From the NCBI GenBank assembly GCA_030562195.1, contig JAUJPP010000003.1:11811398-11875397 (forward strand): a DNA stretch of 64,000 bases. The letters are read 5' to 3'. This document shows, in pieces, positions 39,601-47,205 of the stretch; position 1 is the first letter of the stretch, and each line of letters opens with the position of its first letter. The translations under genes were made by a program, and so were the position numbers. The stretch comes from Nipponacmea schrenckii (Eukaryota > Mollusca > Gastropoda > Lottiidae). Under the pieces are notes generated by a model. It was not told the DNA's origin and did no database searches. It saw only the letters and a list, made by a program, of their open reading frames with translations.

Positions 39601-40167
39601 TTAACAAAACAAGCAATTTAAGTGTACATAATGCAATGGTAAATCTGGTAAGTAGTGTTTGATAAAAATCAAGTTAATATTTCAAGTTATGACTAAACAT
39701 TATCAGTGTCTTGATGAAATACCGAGATTTGTTTCCGAATGTTAATATTTCTCATTTTCAGTCAGCATATTACCTGTTTTGTTTTTTTAATCATCAGCTA
39801 TAAAATGTCAAGCTCGCGTGTGAGAAAACCATATGCCTTTAAATTTAACCAAATTTGATTTTCTTAAAAAAAATATCAGAACAATGCAGAAAAGTAATAA
39901 TCAATGCCAAGTTGTCAATTAAATAAAATGACTATTTGAGTGGAAATCATTCTGGACAAATTATGTTTTATATAAAATCTATTTCTGTAAAAGTAATGTA
40001 ATTAACTTACCACATATTATAACAACTAAAATAGCAGATAAAAACATGGTTATAAAGAACAGAATATAGAACTTTCCTAATCTCCAATATTCCTTCCAAT
40101 GATTGTGAGAAGCGTTTATAGAAGGTTGTCTACCACTGATCGTGTCTGGTTCAATCACATCAGCCAT
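6484..40167 (-). CDS. RXFP-like: Relaxin-family-receptor-like GPCR (LDLa-LRR-7TM), 14 coding exons, complete model
   Basis: Seen: coding exons, in order on the - strand, 40167-40011, 24714-24562, 23975-23892, 21772-21661, 21315-21244, 19802-19731, 17345-17274, 16317-16246, 15824-15753, 15271-15200, 13666-13595, 8657-7819, 7509-7289, 6600-6484. All junctions are AG/GT and phase-compatible. The total is 2187 bp, or 728 residues plus stop (human RXFP1 is about 757). Domains: hydrophobic anchor (about 33-57), one LDLa (Cys 69, 76, 81, 88, 94, 104), linker, LRR N-cap (about 140-168), seven LRR exons, rhodopsin-type 7TM from about 375, Ser/Thr-rich tail. Key residues are Asn388 in TM1, Cys450-Cys529 (ECL2 disulfide), DRY 474-476, CWIP 603-606 and NPxxY 640-644. 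Known: RXFP1/2 and insect Lgr3 bind relaxin/insulin-like peptides and signal through G proteins at the plasma membrane. Inference: same class, with unknown ligand. An additional 72-bp LRR exon in an intron cannot be excluded. The first intron is 15.3 kb. Confidence 0.86.
7289..7509 (-). CDS. RXFP-like receptor exon with TM7 and NPxxY
   Basis: 221 bp, phase 1 in and phase 0 out. It encodes ECL3 and TM7 (DLYAWVVVFILPVNSALNP), with NPLLY as the NPxxY motif, then TLTTKLFKQKL, the family's helix-8 segment (RXFP1: TLTTRPFKE). Acceptor ATGCATTTCAG, donor GAG|GTAAGTAT. Confidence 0.93.
7819..8657 (-). CDS. RXFP-like receptor exon with end of LRR and TM1-TM6
   Basis: 839 bp, phase 2 in and phase 1 out. 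It opens with YFDKIHFCAY and then CEPRGDGISSQENLL, closely matching the hinge of RXFP1 (YFKKFQYCGY, then GISSLENLL). TM1 has GNIIVLL. TM3 ends LDRYICIMYP, where vertebrate RXFPs have LEKYICIVYP, so a true DRY motif is kept here. ECL2 has NNGVCIPLH. TM6 has DFICWIPI. Intron positions before the hinge and after TM6 fit the phases of neighbouring exons. Confidence 0.95.
8832..9052. repeat. Tandem duplication of ~110 bp in a receptor intron
   Basis: Two adjacent units start at about 8832 and 8946. They share GGTTTTAAAA near the start and a long identical stretch from CACCAGATGTTGATAAAGAC through TTATTAAAGATT. They diverge mainly by a short indel near TTTCTTT. This is a simple local duplication. 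Confidence 0.85.
11024..12545 (+). mobile_element. Pearl-like element with ~9 core units
   Basis: The left end GATAGCTTGCCAGGCA...CGCCCACTGGCAGC contains a short palindrome. The right end is ACGGACCGACGGACAGGGGC followed by CCACATATTCATGTGGGCGTATAA. The interior is about nine imperfect ~150-160 bp units, each with GGGCAATAACTCAAAAAC, a GTCTTATCAATT segment, ACACCAAGTTTCATC and AAAATTGTAGCTTCT. The same ends occur at 36954-38262 and, reversed, at 881-1193. Known: 'pearl' elements of molluscs have tandem ~160 bp cores plus an ACGG-type microsatellite and are often linked to Helitron-type elements. The assignment rests on this architecture, not on a database match. Confidence 0.7.
13595..13666 (-). 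CDS. RXFP-like receptor, last LRR exon (LRR7)
   Basis: 72 bp, phase 2 to 2, acceptor CTTTACAG and donor ACTCT|GTAAGTAA. It encodes LSLSHNNLQYLSSGIF plus GLCNLTTL. It joins directly to YFDKIHFC of the TM exon, as in RXFP1. Confidence 0.88.
13975..14310 (-). repeat. Dispersed repeat copy (reverse of 2721-3000)
   Basis: The reverse complement aligns by eye with 2721-3000 along its length, including the AGACGCAGT end, GATGAATATATAC and AAATCCAAAAAA blocks. A third copy lies at 58970-59255. Confidence 0.7.
15200..15271 (-). CDS. RXFP-like receptor LRR exon (LRR6)
   Basis: 72 bp, phase 2 to 2. It encodes LYLQENSIDYIEPGSF then SNLSNLVQL. Acceptor ATTTTTAG, donor CAATT|GTAAGTTA. An alternative AG ten bases inside would break the LRR frame. 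Confidence 0.85.
15753..15824 (-). CDS. RXFP-like receptor LRR exon (LRR5)
   Basis: 72 bp, phase 2 to 2. It encodes LDLSANKLLSIRKYYF then NQTPSLAML, with a possible N-glycosylation site NQT. Acceptor TTATTGCAG, donor ATGCT|GTGAGTAT. Confidence 0.88.
16246..16317 (-). CDS. RXFP-like receptor LRR exon (LRR4)
   Basis: 72 bp, phase 2 to 2. It encodes LFLNSNNIKHVEAEVF then KWTKKLTFL. Acceptor TATATTTAG, donor TTTTT|GTAAGTAG. Confidence 0.85.
17274..17345 (-). CDS. RXFP-like receptor LRR exon (LRR3)
   Basis: 72 bp, phase 2 to 2. It encodes LQLSDNEISSLKKSDL then RNLHQLKTL. Acceptor CATTACAG, donor ACTTT|GTAAGTAT. The + strand is also open across this exon (17194-17478), but only by chance. Confidence 0.86.
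19731..19802 (-). CDS. RXFP-like receptor LRR exon (LRR2)
   Basis: 72 bp, phase 2 to 2. It encodes IFLTKNRLSSFPGNIF then SKWNQIEEL. Acceptor TTCTTCAG, donor GAATT|GTAAGTTT. Confidence 0.86.
21244..21315 (-). CDS. RXFP-like receptor LRR exon (LRR1)
   Basis: 72 bp, phase 2 to 2. It encodes LDLSSNNLEMIHRKAF then KNLTNLKE, with a possible N-glycosylation site NLT. Acceptor TTCTTACAG, donor GAAAT|GTAAGATT. Confidence 0.88.
21661..21772 (-). CDS. RXFP-like receptor exon with LRR N-terminal cap
   Basis: 112 bp, phase 1 to 2. It has ECICRKRTNLYCEEAELNAI followed by PADIPNQVTAL. The CxC...C spacing and the 'L-x-A-I-P' entry to the first beta strand match the LRRNT of RXFP1 (QCLCQGLELDC, then LRAVP). 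Acceptor CACTTTCAG, donor GCTCT|GTAAGTTT. Confidence 0.9.
23892..23975 (-). CDS. RXFP-like receptor linker exon after LDLa
   Basis: 84 bp, phase 1 to 1. It encodes DPFLDDYWDRYIRKRPDADR then EDESAEC. In RXFP1 the corresponding linker (FDKYFASYYK) takes part in relaxin binding and activation, and aromatic and acidic residues are conserved in style here. Acceptor ATTATTGCAG, donor TGTA|GTAAGTTG. Confidence 0.85.
24562..24714 (-). CDS. RXFP-like receptor exon with single LDLa module
   Basis: 153 bp, phase 1 to 1. It completes the hydrophobic anchor (VLVTA), then gives the six LDLa cysteines. The calcium-site box is ELDCLDGSDEGNWC, with the acidic residues needed for Ca2+ present. An NRT glycosylation sequon lies inside the module. 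Acceptor TATTTTTCAG, donor TGGT|GTAAGTTC. In RXFP1/2 the LDLa module is needed for signalling after ligand binding. Confidence 0.93.
25165..25480 (+). pseudogene. Tc1/mariner-type transposase relic
   Basis: The broken frame reads RGGISGQIST, then after gaps GHVWPHTTCIV, NMNVEVLQYPT, stop, YPDMNPTEHF, ERICRKLRQHIPP. These follow the order of Tc1-family C-terminal landmarks (WGGIS, DNAxPHTA, VLPWPAxSPDLNPIEHxWDELGRRVR). Several stop codons interrupt it. It sits in the receptor's first intron and is not functional. Confidence 0.72.
26780..26890 (-). repeat. Pearl-like right-end fragment
   Basis: GTGGGCGTATAAAAACTGTA followed by GTGGGTGGAAGGACGGACAG and AGGCGACCTAATAT recalls the right arm and microsatellite of the pearl-like family. 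The blocks are not in the order seen in the complete copies, so this is a rearranged fragment. Confidence 0.4.
27000..30892. other. Intron sequence of the receptor gene, nothing recognised
   Basis: AT-rich, with no exon of either strand supported. A small GC-richer patch at about 28720-28800 (GGCGGGGCCCATGTGCCC) stands out but has no coding or RNA signature I can name. Confidence 0.35.
30893..31265 (+). pseudogene. Second Tc1-like transposase relic
   Basis: In shifting frames it reads PLRWGLYYF then FDDEPRSE (compare RWSxVLFSDESRF of Tc1). About 150 bp later comes SGRWVTKFLTEDQKVLRSAR followed by LSPIP (compare TARVVxxFL...VLxWPARSPDLSPIE). Order and spacing fit a shrunken Tc1 catalytic domain. 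Frame changes and stops show decay. Confidence 0.6.
31300..32880. other. Intron sequence, nothing recognised
   Basis: No supported exon, RNA or mobile element. AT-rich with short homopolymer runs. Confidence 0.35.
32910..33010 (+). repeat. Dispersed repeat containing GGGAGGGATTGATTCTCCC
   Basis: Related sequence in the same orientation occurs at 42535-42640 and 62165-62265. The shared order is a GGGAAGGGAGG...GATTCTC block, then GAACAAATA(C/T)TT, then a CTGGATCT/CTAGATCT-like block and a T-rich end. Family unknown. Confidence 0.5.
33705..34640 (-). pseudogene. Penelope-like reverse transcriptase relic
   Basis: Read on the - strand in broken frames: GHPVISDRGSKSN, then SSLYLKDTTDFI, ISMDVTSMYINID (catalytic palm Asp region), FNGKTYLQTSGTATGKRFAP, DDIFTLW (the FxDD-type motif, here preceded by a changed residue), NNHHPSIKLTANV, KTIDFLDT, RFHRIFTSSDF and KKRRYSKCFLRKIKKF. 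These correspond in order to Penelope-like element RT landmarks (SLYTNIP, FNGxxYxQxxGTAMGxxxAP, RFIDDIF, HPxIKFT, FLDT, RGYSKRFLRKIK). Only 34151-34399 remains open without a break. The GIY-YIG part was not found. Confidence 0.85.
34641..36953. other. Intron sequence, nothing recognised
   Basis: No exon or repeat could be supported. Open stretches such as 35447-35677 lack splice context or recognisable motifs. Confidence 0.35.
36954..38262 (+). mobile_element. Pearl-like element, second complete copy
   Basis: Left end GATAGCTTGCCAGGCAAGGT then TACGCCCACTGGCAGC. Right end ACGGACGGACGGACAGGGGC and CCCACATTTCCACGTGGGCG. The right end can form a CCCAC/GTGGG stem. The interior has at least four core units (GGGCAATAACTCAAAA at about 37604, 37732, 37896, 38057) and an internal ACGG microsatellite. 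Confidence 0.7.
37340..37560. repeat. ACGG / AGGG(A)C microsatellite within the pearl-like element
   Basis: Runs of GGACGGACAGAGGGACGGAC and GGACGGACGAACGGACGGAC interleaved with GACTGATGTAC. This is the microsatellite zone typical of pearl-type elements, expanded here relative to the copy at 11024-12545. Confidence 0.8.
38263..40010. other. Start of receptor intron 1, nothing else recognised
   Basis: No coding or repeat feature supported. The + strand open stretch 39349-39582 has no recognisable motif. Confidence 0.35.
40011..40167 (-). CDS. RXFP-like receptor first coding exon (N-terminal anchor)
   Basis: ATG at 40167 begins 52 codons: a polar start (MADVIEPDTISGRQPSINAS), a W-rich basic stretch (WKEYWRLGK), then a hydrophobic run (FYILFFITMFLSAILVVIIC). 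Donor TGTG|GTAAGTTA in phase 1 matches the phase-1 acceptor at 24714. Across the junction the hydrophobic run continues smoothly as VLVTA before turning charged (DEK), which supports the link. It could be a signal anchor or a long signal peptide cut near VTA/DE. An upstream non-coding exon and the promoter were not located. Confidence 0.75.
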
Positions 40168-42534
40168 TACATTCTACATTATACGCTTTAACCAATTAGC
40201 TACATATATTATTCTTCTCCCAACTTCTTAATACTTATTGTCCTGTATATCTACAGAACTTTCTTCTTTAATCATGCCTTATAAATCAATCACTTAATCG
40301 TTTCAATGGATCACAGAACGGAAAGAAATGACAGGAAACCAATGGTAAAACCGACTTGAGGAGACAAACACTATCCGCAATAACCATGGAAAGATAAAAG
40401 TAAAAAGTTTTAAACCTTTGTTAATGGTTTCTTCACGTATTTCAAGTTTGGATTAAACGGTTGTACTGGCATCAAGCCAGGCCTACAAGTACTTTTGGTC
40501 TGTTACAGACATCATAAAATGGACATTTCAAATGTTAATCAGTTATTGTTATGGTAACATCTTTTTATTGTATTGACTATCTCCCAACGATGTCATTTTG
40601 ATTAGTTCAGATTTGATTACCAAGAATTCATTGAATCATTTCATATATGTATAGCCCAAACTGTGCAAATGTTGTGTCAAATATCTGGATAAATACCACC
40701 GAAATATATCATGGTATGCAATGGTATGTTAGGTTATTGTCAAAATATATCTGCAATATACCAGATGAACGGCAGGTATTTTAAAGGACTTTAATCGCAT
40801 TGACCTAGTCAATCACAAGCTGTTTATCGCTTTGGGTTGTCTTCTATAAATCTAAACCAGAAACCTTGGAATGTCATCTATTTACAAGGGCGATACGATT
40901 TTGGCATGCATCAATTTAAATTCCCTTATCAAAATGTATGAGGTATCTTACAAATTCAATGTCAGGGTCTGTTTATACTCGTTTGACTGAATGACAAAAA
41001 AAAAAATTATGTGGCAATGAAACAAATAACAAAGTATAAGACGGAACCGAGAACTAGAATTAGGTGCGTTTCTATAGCCCTGAAAGTGTTAAGATGTCTG
41101 CTTCCCTAAAGTGCTAAATTAAAATACTGCTACCGATTAAAAACCGATAATCTAAGTGTCATCCCACACTTTTTTTCCTATGGTTGTTATGTTATTATCC
41201 ACACAGTTATTCCAAACTAGATTAATCTAATGTAATGGTGCAAATCATGTGCGTGGAAGGACTGTGATTGTTCATAAACTTTGTTTACCATAAGATGGCT
41301 GACGAAAGATTTTATATTCTCAAAATTAAATGTTAAATGGGATATTTTTGGATCTAAAGGATTAAATAGTATATTTGAGATCCTCGGCTTTGATTAATAA
41401 TCCTTTTCATACTAAGGGCATTAACCGACCCCCCCCCCCCCCGCCCAAAGACCTGGCTGACCTACGAACTCCAATGATAGAATATGATTTTAAAAATTAG
41501 CTGCTCACAAACACTAAAGATAAGCCATTACGTTTCATATTCGATTACTATTCCGAAGATTAGTGTCTTTGTCATTTTTATAGCTGTTTCGATATATAAA
41601 ACGTGTCAATGTTACAGAAGACAAATTGTCAAAAATGTTTTGATGGTGATGTTTGGGGGACATGTACGCAATGGTCATGTGAGTAACAGGAATATGATAA
41701 CCAGATTTTGGAAAATAATTCTCTGCACGACATGGCACGCACCCCATGGCCTTTATACTCTTCTCATCCTACTTCACGAAGATTTTAATCAATGAAACGC
41801 GGAAGTGGATCAAGAAGAGATAAATGATCAATTCCAAATCATTAAATATATAGACACGGACTTCATAATACATAATATTTCTTTGAGATCCATTATTGTT
41901 TTCCTGTGTTACATATTATGATCAATATAAAAGGTCTTTGACGGTCCTCTGTCAGGGAAAGTCTGTTAGAATATATTTATTTCTATTGTCTGTTACTGAC
42001 AGCTTCCGTTGAAGGATGTTATTTAATAACTTAATCACAATCAAAGACTATTCATTATAAACAGACAGACTTTGTTTAAAGAATGACCGTTCTCACTTTC
42101 GTTTCGTTTTACGTCTAGATTTTTGACCTCAAACAATCACCTATTCCATACACAATGCCTTGAATAATATCAGGATTTCCTTCTATTGTAGTTATAAGAA
42201 TCTTAACCTTTCAGACTGATAATCTTGTGTGACAATTCAACATTAGTGCAATAACAGGTATGGAGGCGCAATTCCAATGAAATGTAGACATACATGTTGA
42301 CGGCAGTCAGTTAAAACTTATTTATTGACACAACTATTTCTTTTTTTACTAGATTTTAGAAAGAAATATGCCATATTTACGATAATAACTTTACAAGGAT
42401 CTTAACTGCCAACTGGTCTTTTGCCAACCCTCTTTGTATTAATCTTTTAGTACACTATATAGAGTTAGGATAAATGATGCTGTGACTTCTTCCAAGTATA
42501 CAGGCTTAAAGTGGTATAGCTATGATATGTTTTG
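40168..42534. other. Upstream of the receptor gene, no gene seen
   Basis: Presumably holds the receptor's 5' UTR and promoter on the - strand, but no convincing TATA/initiator combination was identified. A C-run at about 41430-41442 is the only composition oddity. Open stretches on both strands at 41484-41795 have no recognisable content. Confidence 0.35.
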
Positions 42535-42989
42535 TGAAAGGGAGGGTGTGATTCTCCGAAATGTACAGGCCTTTTAGGGAACAAATACTTCATTAAGAAA
42601 ATTGAACTGCTGAAGTCCTGTAGTTCTGATTTTCGAAAAGTCGACAATCATCTCTTGATTATAGACATTGGGATTTCCTCTTTTAGAACAAACTATGATA
42701 GGCATGGACTTGATCGATTGCTTGTGATATTGAACGAGACAACAAAGTGTGGTATGCCTGCATGTTGGTGAATATTCCAAACGGTCATGCTTATGATTGA
42801 ATGTTGAAGGGTTCTTTTAATTTGATGTTAACTTCAGTTAATCCTAGTTTAAAGACTTACTTTTGGACTTGGACTAGATGTGATGTATTTGGTATAAGCT
42901 ACCAAAGAATCTCGATATCTGAAGTAAACTAAGTTACTCGGTTGAATTTCGCGAGCAAATGATTAAGGGGGATTTCTTAACGGCAAGAA

Positions 42990-43225
42990 GATTCCATTAT
43001 GATTTGTCCTTGTTTGGTGACAGAATGGTTTGTTAGTGGAAAAAAGTGAGTCGAATGGGTGATTGGTATTAGCATTCTGTCCTGACTGTGCTCTGGTTTG
43101 AACGGAATTTTTACAGATGAAGATGGAGGTGTGATTTGCTGGTCTGAGAATGCGCAAAATAAAGAGAGGTTTGGGAGGCTTGATCTTGTGGAAAAGACTG
43201 TGAAGGCGTTGACGGTGAATCTGAA
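42990..43225 (-). repeat. Inverted fragment of the 5' part of the pogo-like element
   Basis: Its reverse complement matches 47055-47265 closely, from TTCAGATTCACCGTCAACGC through CAAACCATTCTGT, after which the two diverge. In both copies one frame stays open (on + here, on - at 47 kb) with the shared words DGGVICWSEN and LVEKTVKALTVNLK. Confidence 0.85.
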
Positions 43226-43641
43226 GGGAGAACAGTAGAGGGGTGCCACTGTGGCACTGTGTGAACGTTTATCTGCGTCCGCTGGAATACAACTATGTTA
43301 CCTAAGGCTTGGATTATTTGAAGGTCTAGAAGATTTATTAATAATATGCTGAGTTAGACGTACCCCAAAGGCGTAAAAGAACCAAAAAAGAAAAAAAAAG
43401 GTAATCTGTTGGCGTTGATAATGAGAATGGTGATTAGCTGGACGGATAAAAGTATACAATTGAACATTTTCGACAAGATTTCTGGAAAAAGTTATAGAAC
43501 GTTGAATTTCGTGATTTAACATGGAAACTGAATTAGTGGACCGAGTCCAAGTCTCAGTCTCGTCTGTATTTCTTAAGTTATCTCCCATGAATTAAAATCC
43601 AACCTAACAAACAGTTATTTCAGAAAACAGTTAAATCAAGA

Positions 43642-43853
43642 AGCTTAGTATGGTGGCTGGTATAAGCCATCAAATTTACAACATGCATATAATATATGCT
43701 AGTGATTTTTACTTTTATATTCTAAACTTGACTTTGCACCGGGGAGAAAATACTTTCCACTTTGGTGTAAAGTCCTGAAATATTAAACACTTAATTTTTC
43801 GAAAAATTGCATATTGTAAATTTGGTGGCGTATACCAGCCACCGTAGCTTAGA
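43642..43853. mobile_element. Small MITE with ~45 bp inverted repeats (in copy A)
   Basis: The left end has GGTGGCTGGTATAAGCCATC then AAATTTACAACATGCA. The right end, read in reverse, has CGGTGGCTGGTATACGCCAC then CAAATTTACAATATGCA. Each end is itself nearly palindromic (GGTGGCT/AGCCACC). The matching site in copy B (about 49552-49662) has lost most of the right half. The 63.0-63.6 kb array has the same GGTGGCT/AGCCACCGTA ends. Confidence 0.65.
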
Positions 43854-44929
43854 TTTTAGTACATTTCATGCTTGCCATAGTCTCAAATAGATAATTTTTC
43901 TTGGGGATGCTAATGCTAATGGTATATAGAGTTCTTAAAAAGGTTTACTTAAAACTCACTTTTAATCTAGACAACCTTCTTCTTTCAACCTGTTTCAAAA
44001 GGAAACCAAACCATTCATGTTTTGAAGCACAGACAGATAATTCTGTTAGAACATTCTTATCGTACACTGCAATGATTTAAATGAAGCATGAAATGGAACT
44101 AACATTCTCTTTATTTTATCTAACACATGTGTAACTTATGTTGAATTGTTATGTACATGTATTATGTTATTATAGAATAATATACTATGTTTTATTGTAT
44201 GATTCTAGTTTTATGAAAAGTTTGTTTGAGAAATGGGAAATTAAAGTATTATTTTTTAGTTTGTACATCAATAATAGTCTTGATCTCATACCTTTATGAG
44301 TAGTTACTTCCCGTGTAATAAGAATTGTCTCTACTTGTCTTTCATATTATGATACTGTCAATAACGGTGCCTTCTTATAGGCGTTCTCTTACGAGAACTA
44401 CACGTGCTTCGATGATAGATTTTCAGACCTCCTTGATTATTTATGGATTATGGAACTATTTTCATTTTTTATCATTAGATTTTATTGTGCTTCGCAAAAA
44501 TCAAGAATGGTGCCTTCTTTTTTGCAGGGAAGGATATTAGTGTTTTTATTAGCTAAGATACAAATTGTTTCATATTAAAAGTACATCATAATACAATGGC
44601 AGCTCAAGCACTTTTATTGTACATACAGTATTGATATTTCGTCAATTAACGAAGTAATACCTGTGTGGATATGAGTCAACAAAATTGGATAGAAATGTAG
44701 CCTCTTTTGTGTCTACAAGCCAGAACAGTCGAGTTTACCAAGTCAAGAAAGTAAAATTTGACGTATTATTTCTATGTCATTAGAAATCAAAGACTGTTCA
44801 TCCAATAACACTGGAAAACACTAATTTTGTTTAACTTTCGGTTGCATAGGATGTGTAACTGATTCTAAAAGAGTTTTTAGGGGCTGACTTCAAATCTGAA
44901 ATTACTTTTTCTCCACAAATCAATTTGTC

Positions 44930-45410
44930 AAGGTACTAAATACCGAATGTGAATGGTTTCAACACATCAACACAGCAATACCAGGGTGATCTTTTGAGAA
45001 GATCAAAGTAGGTGTTTTATGATGGTATACAGATTCGAACTCTCATATATGCTGATCAGTTTGTTGCTAAGATATGCGCCTAGGAGAAAGCAGCATGGTT
45101 ATCCTATGTGGTATTCGTTCAGAACTACGATGAACTTGTGAACAGAATGCCCCACACATTTCGCGATCTTTGGTGCAATATGAGCATCAAGCTTTATTTT
45201 TTGAATAGCCACCTTGATCAGTTTCCTTACAACCTGGGGGCTTTGAGTGAATAACAAGGAGAGCGATTCCACCAAGACCTAAAGAGCGTGGAAGAACGCA
45301 ACCAAGGGCGGTGGGACGCAAGTATGATCCGACTACTTCTGGAGCATTAAACGAGATTGCCCAGAGAAAGTGTACAAACGCAAACGTAAAATTCCTACCT
45401 GATTAAAACG
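44930..45410 (+). pseudogene. Decayed TE-associated protein fragment (copy A)
   Basis: Reads NYDELVNRMPHTFRDLWCNM, then LNSHLDQFPYNLGA, a stop, QGERFHQD, RNQGRWDASMIR. The same protein is better preserved at 50870-51600. Related conserved words (CNMSIK, FLxSHLDxFP, GAVSDEQGERFHQD, QGRW) are common in uncharacterised repeat-derived proteins of invertebrates. Function unknown. Confidence 0.6.
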
Positions 45411-45589
45411 CAAAAATTAATAAACTTTAATCAGCTGTGGTAATGTCCTGAAAGAGTTTATCTGACTTTTTGATATAGACTAATTTTCGGAAAAGCTTCC
45501 AATATAATACGACACAGCCATCAATGGTGTGCTTCTATCTTAAATCAGCATTGTAAAATCATTTTTTCCTTTGATTTATGCCATTTATA

Positions 45590-46190
45590 CAAATTCGTCA
45601 AATTCGAACTTGGAGGCCGTCTTGTCCATTCTAATTCACGACAGTTCATTAAAATCCATTGAAAGTTTTAAAAAGTCAAGGGCAATAACTGAAACATTCA
45701 TTGGAAAATCATCAAATTCAAACTTGAATAGCGTCTTCTAAATAATTACGCTTACACCAAGTTTTATTAAAATTCATTTAAAATTGTAGCTTCTATTGAA
45801 TCCACAATAAAAGTTTCAAATAAGGTTACAATGTCAAGGGCAATAACTCAAAAACAGTTCTTTGAAAAATTGTCAGATTCAAACTTGATCGCCGTCTTAT
45901 CAATTCTCATGCTCACACCAACCAAGTTTCATCAAAATCCATTAAAAATGTAGCTTCTATTGTGTCTACAACAAATATTGAGGCAGGGGCAGTAACTCAA
46001 AAACCGTTCATCAAAATCGAATTTGACCGCCGTCTTATCAATTCCCATGCTTCCACCAAACTTTATTAAATTTTTTAGAAAATTGTAGCTTCTATAGTGT
46101 CTAAAACAAATGTTTGACGGACCGACGGACAGGGGCGACAACAATATTTTTACGTCCACATATTCATCAGGGCGGGTAAAAGGTGAAAAT
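45590..46190 (+). repeat. Pearl-like core array with right end (copy A)
   Basis: About three or four core units (GGGCAATAACT at about 45680 and 45838, GGGCAGTAACTC near 45986), then ACGGACCGACGGACAGGGGC and a variant terminal hairpin (CCACATATTCATCAGGGCGG). No left end is visible. Confidence 0.65.
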
Positions 46191-47205
46191 CAACGTTTTT
46201 TGATTAAAACATTTTCTGATGTTAGTAATTACTTAAATACTCAGTTTTGAAACAAATGTTTCTGTTGCCAAACCAATGATTAAAATATATTACCAATCTT
46301 GTTGATCCATTCATTATGCAGACAGTTTCCTACAGTCAAAAAAAAATTTCATACAAACAAACCCTCATATCCATCGGTTTTAATAAGTATAACTACAGCT
46401 CTGTAAAAATATAAACATTATCGAGTTTATTAATCAAATAAAAACATTGCTTATTTCTAATTCTCTAAAGGATGGGATTCAATTATTAGGTCTTTCAGAA
46501 GGTTATAATATTCTAATTATGGACATTTTAAATGAAATAAAAGTTAAACAACACCTAGAATGTAGAAGATGTTTGCCCGCAAACAGTTAATAATTTATTC
46601 ATGTATCAGAAAATACCTAGCGCGTGTTTGTTAATGAAATATAATCGATGAAAAAAAAATTGTATTTGGTATTTGTCATGCAGATTTCACTTTTAAATTC
46701 GAAAGTTGTCAGTGAGTTGACAGTCTTCATGTTATGACTAATGATCATAACTTTGCCTAGCAGTTAGCTTATGGGTATCATCATCCACCTACTAAAAAAC
46801 TCCTAAGCGATAATTTCAATGACTTTGTCTTGGGTTATTGATGGTACCAGTTAGAATTTTACGCGGGTATATAAAGTACCATTTGATATGATTACAATTG
46901 TCAAGTGTGTTGCCACCAATAAAGGAACTATTTGATATTCATTTTCCATGAACTATCCAGATAAATGTTCATATACTGTGCTAAAAATAAATCAAAATAA
47001 ACGTAAATCAGCATTTGCGTCATGATTATGACTGAAGTTATTAATAATTATTTGCTTCAGATTCACCGTCAACGCCTTTACAGTCTTCTCCACGAGACCA
47101 AGCCTCCCCAACCTCTCTATATTTTGTGTATTCTCGGACCAGCAAATCACACCTCCATCCCCATCTATAACAGTTCCGTTCAAACCAGAGCACCGTCAGG
47201 ACAGA

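Larger units (their letters stand above)
43551..47054 (+). repeat. Long direct repeat, copy A (~3.5 kb)
   Basis: Aligns by eye with 49452-53221 over nearly its whole length. It starts at AAGTCTCAGTCTCGTCTGTA and ends at GAAGTTATTAATAATTATTT, immediately next to the transposase element. It contains a small MITE, a decayed protein fragment (44930-45410), a pearl-like core array (45590-46190) and AT-rich sequence. Compared with copy B it lacks the segment equivalent to about 50735-51065 and carries more stops in the protein relic. Confidence 0.85.
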
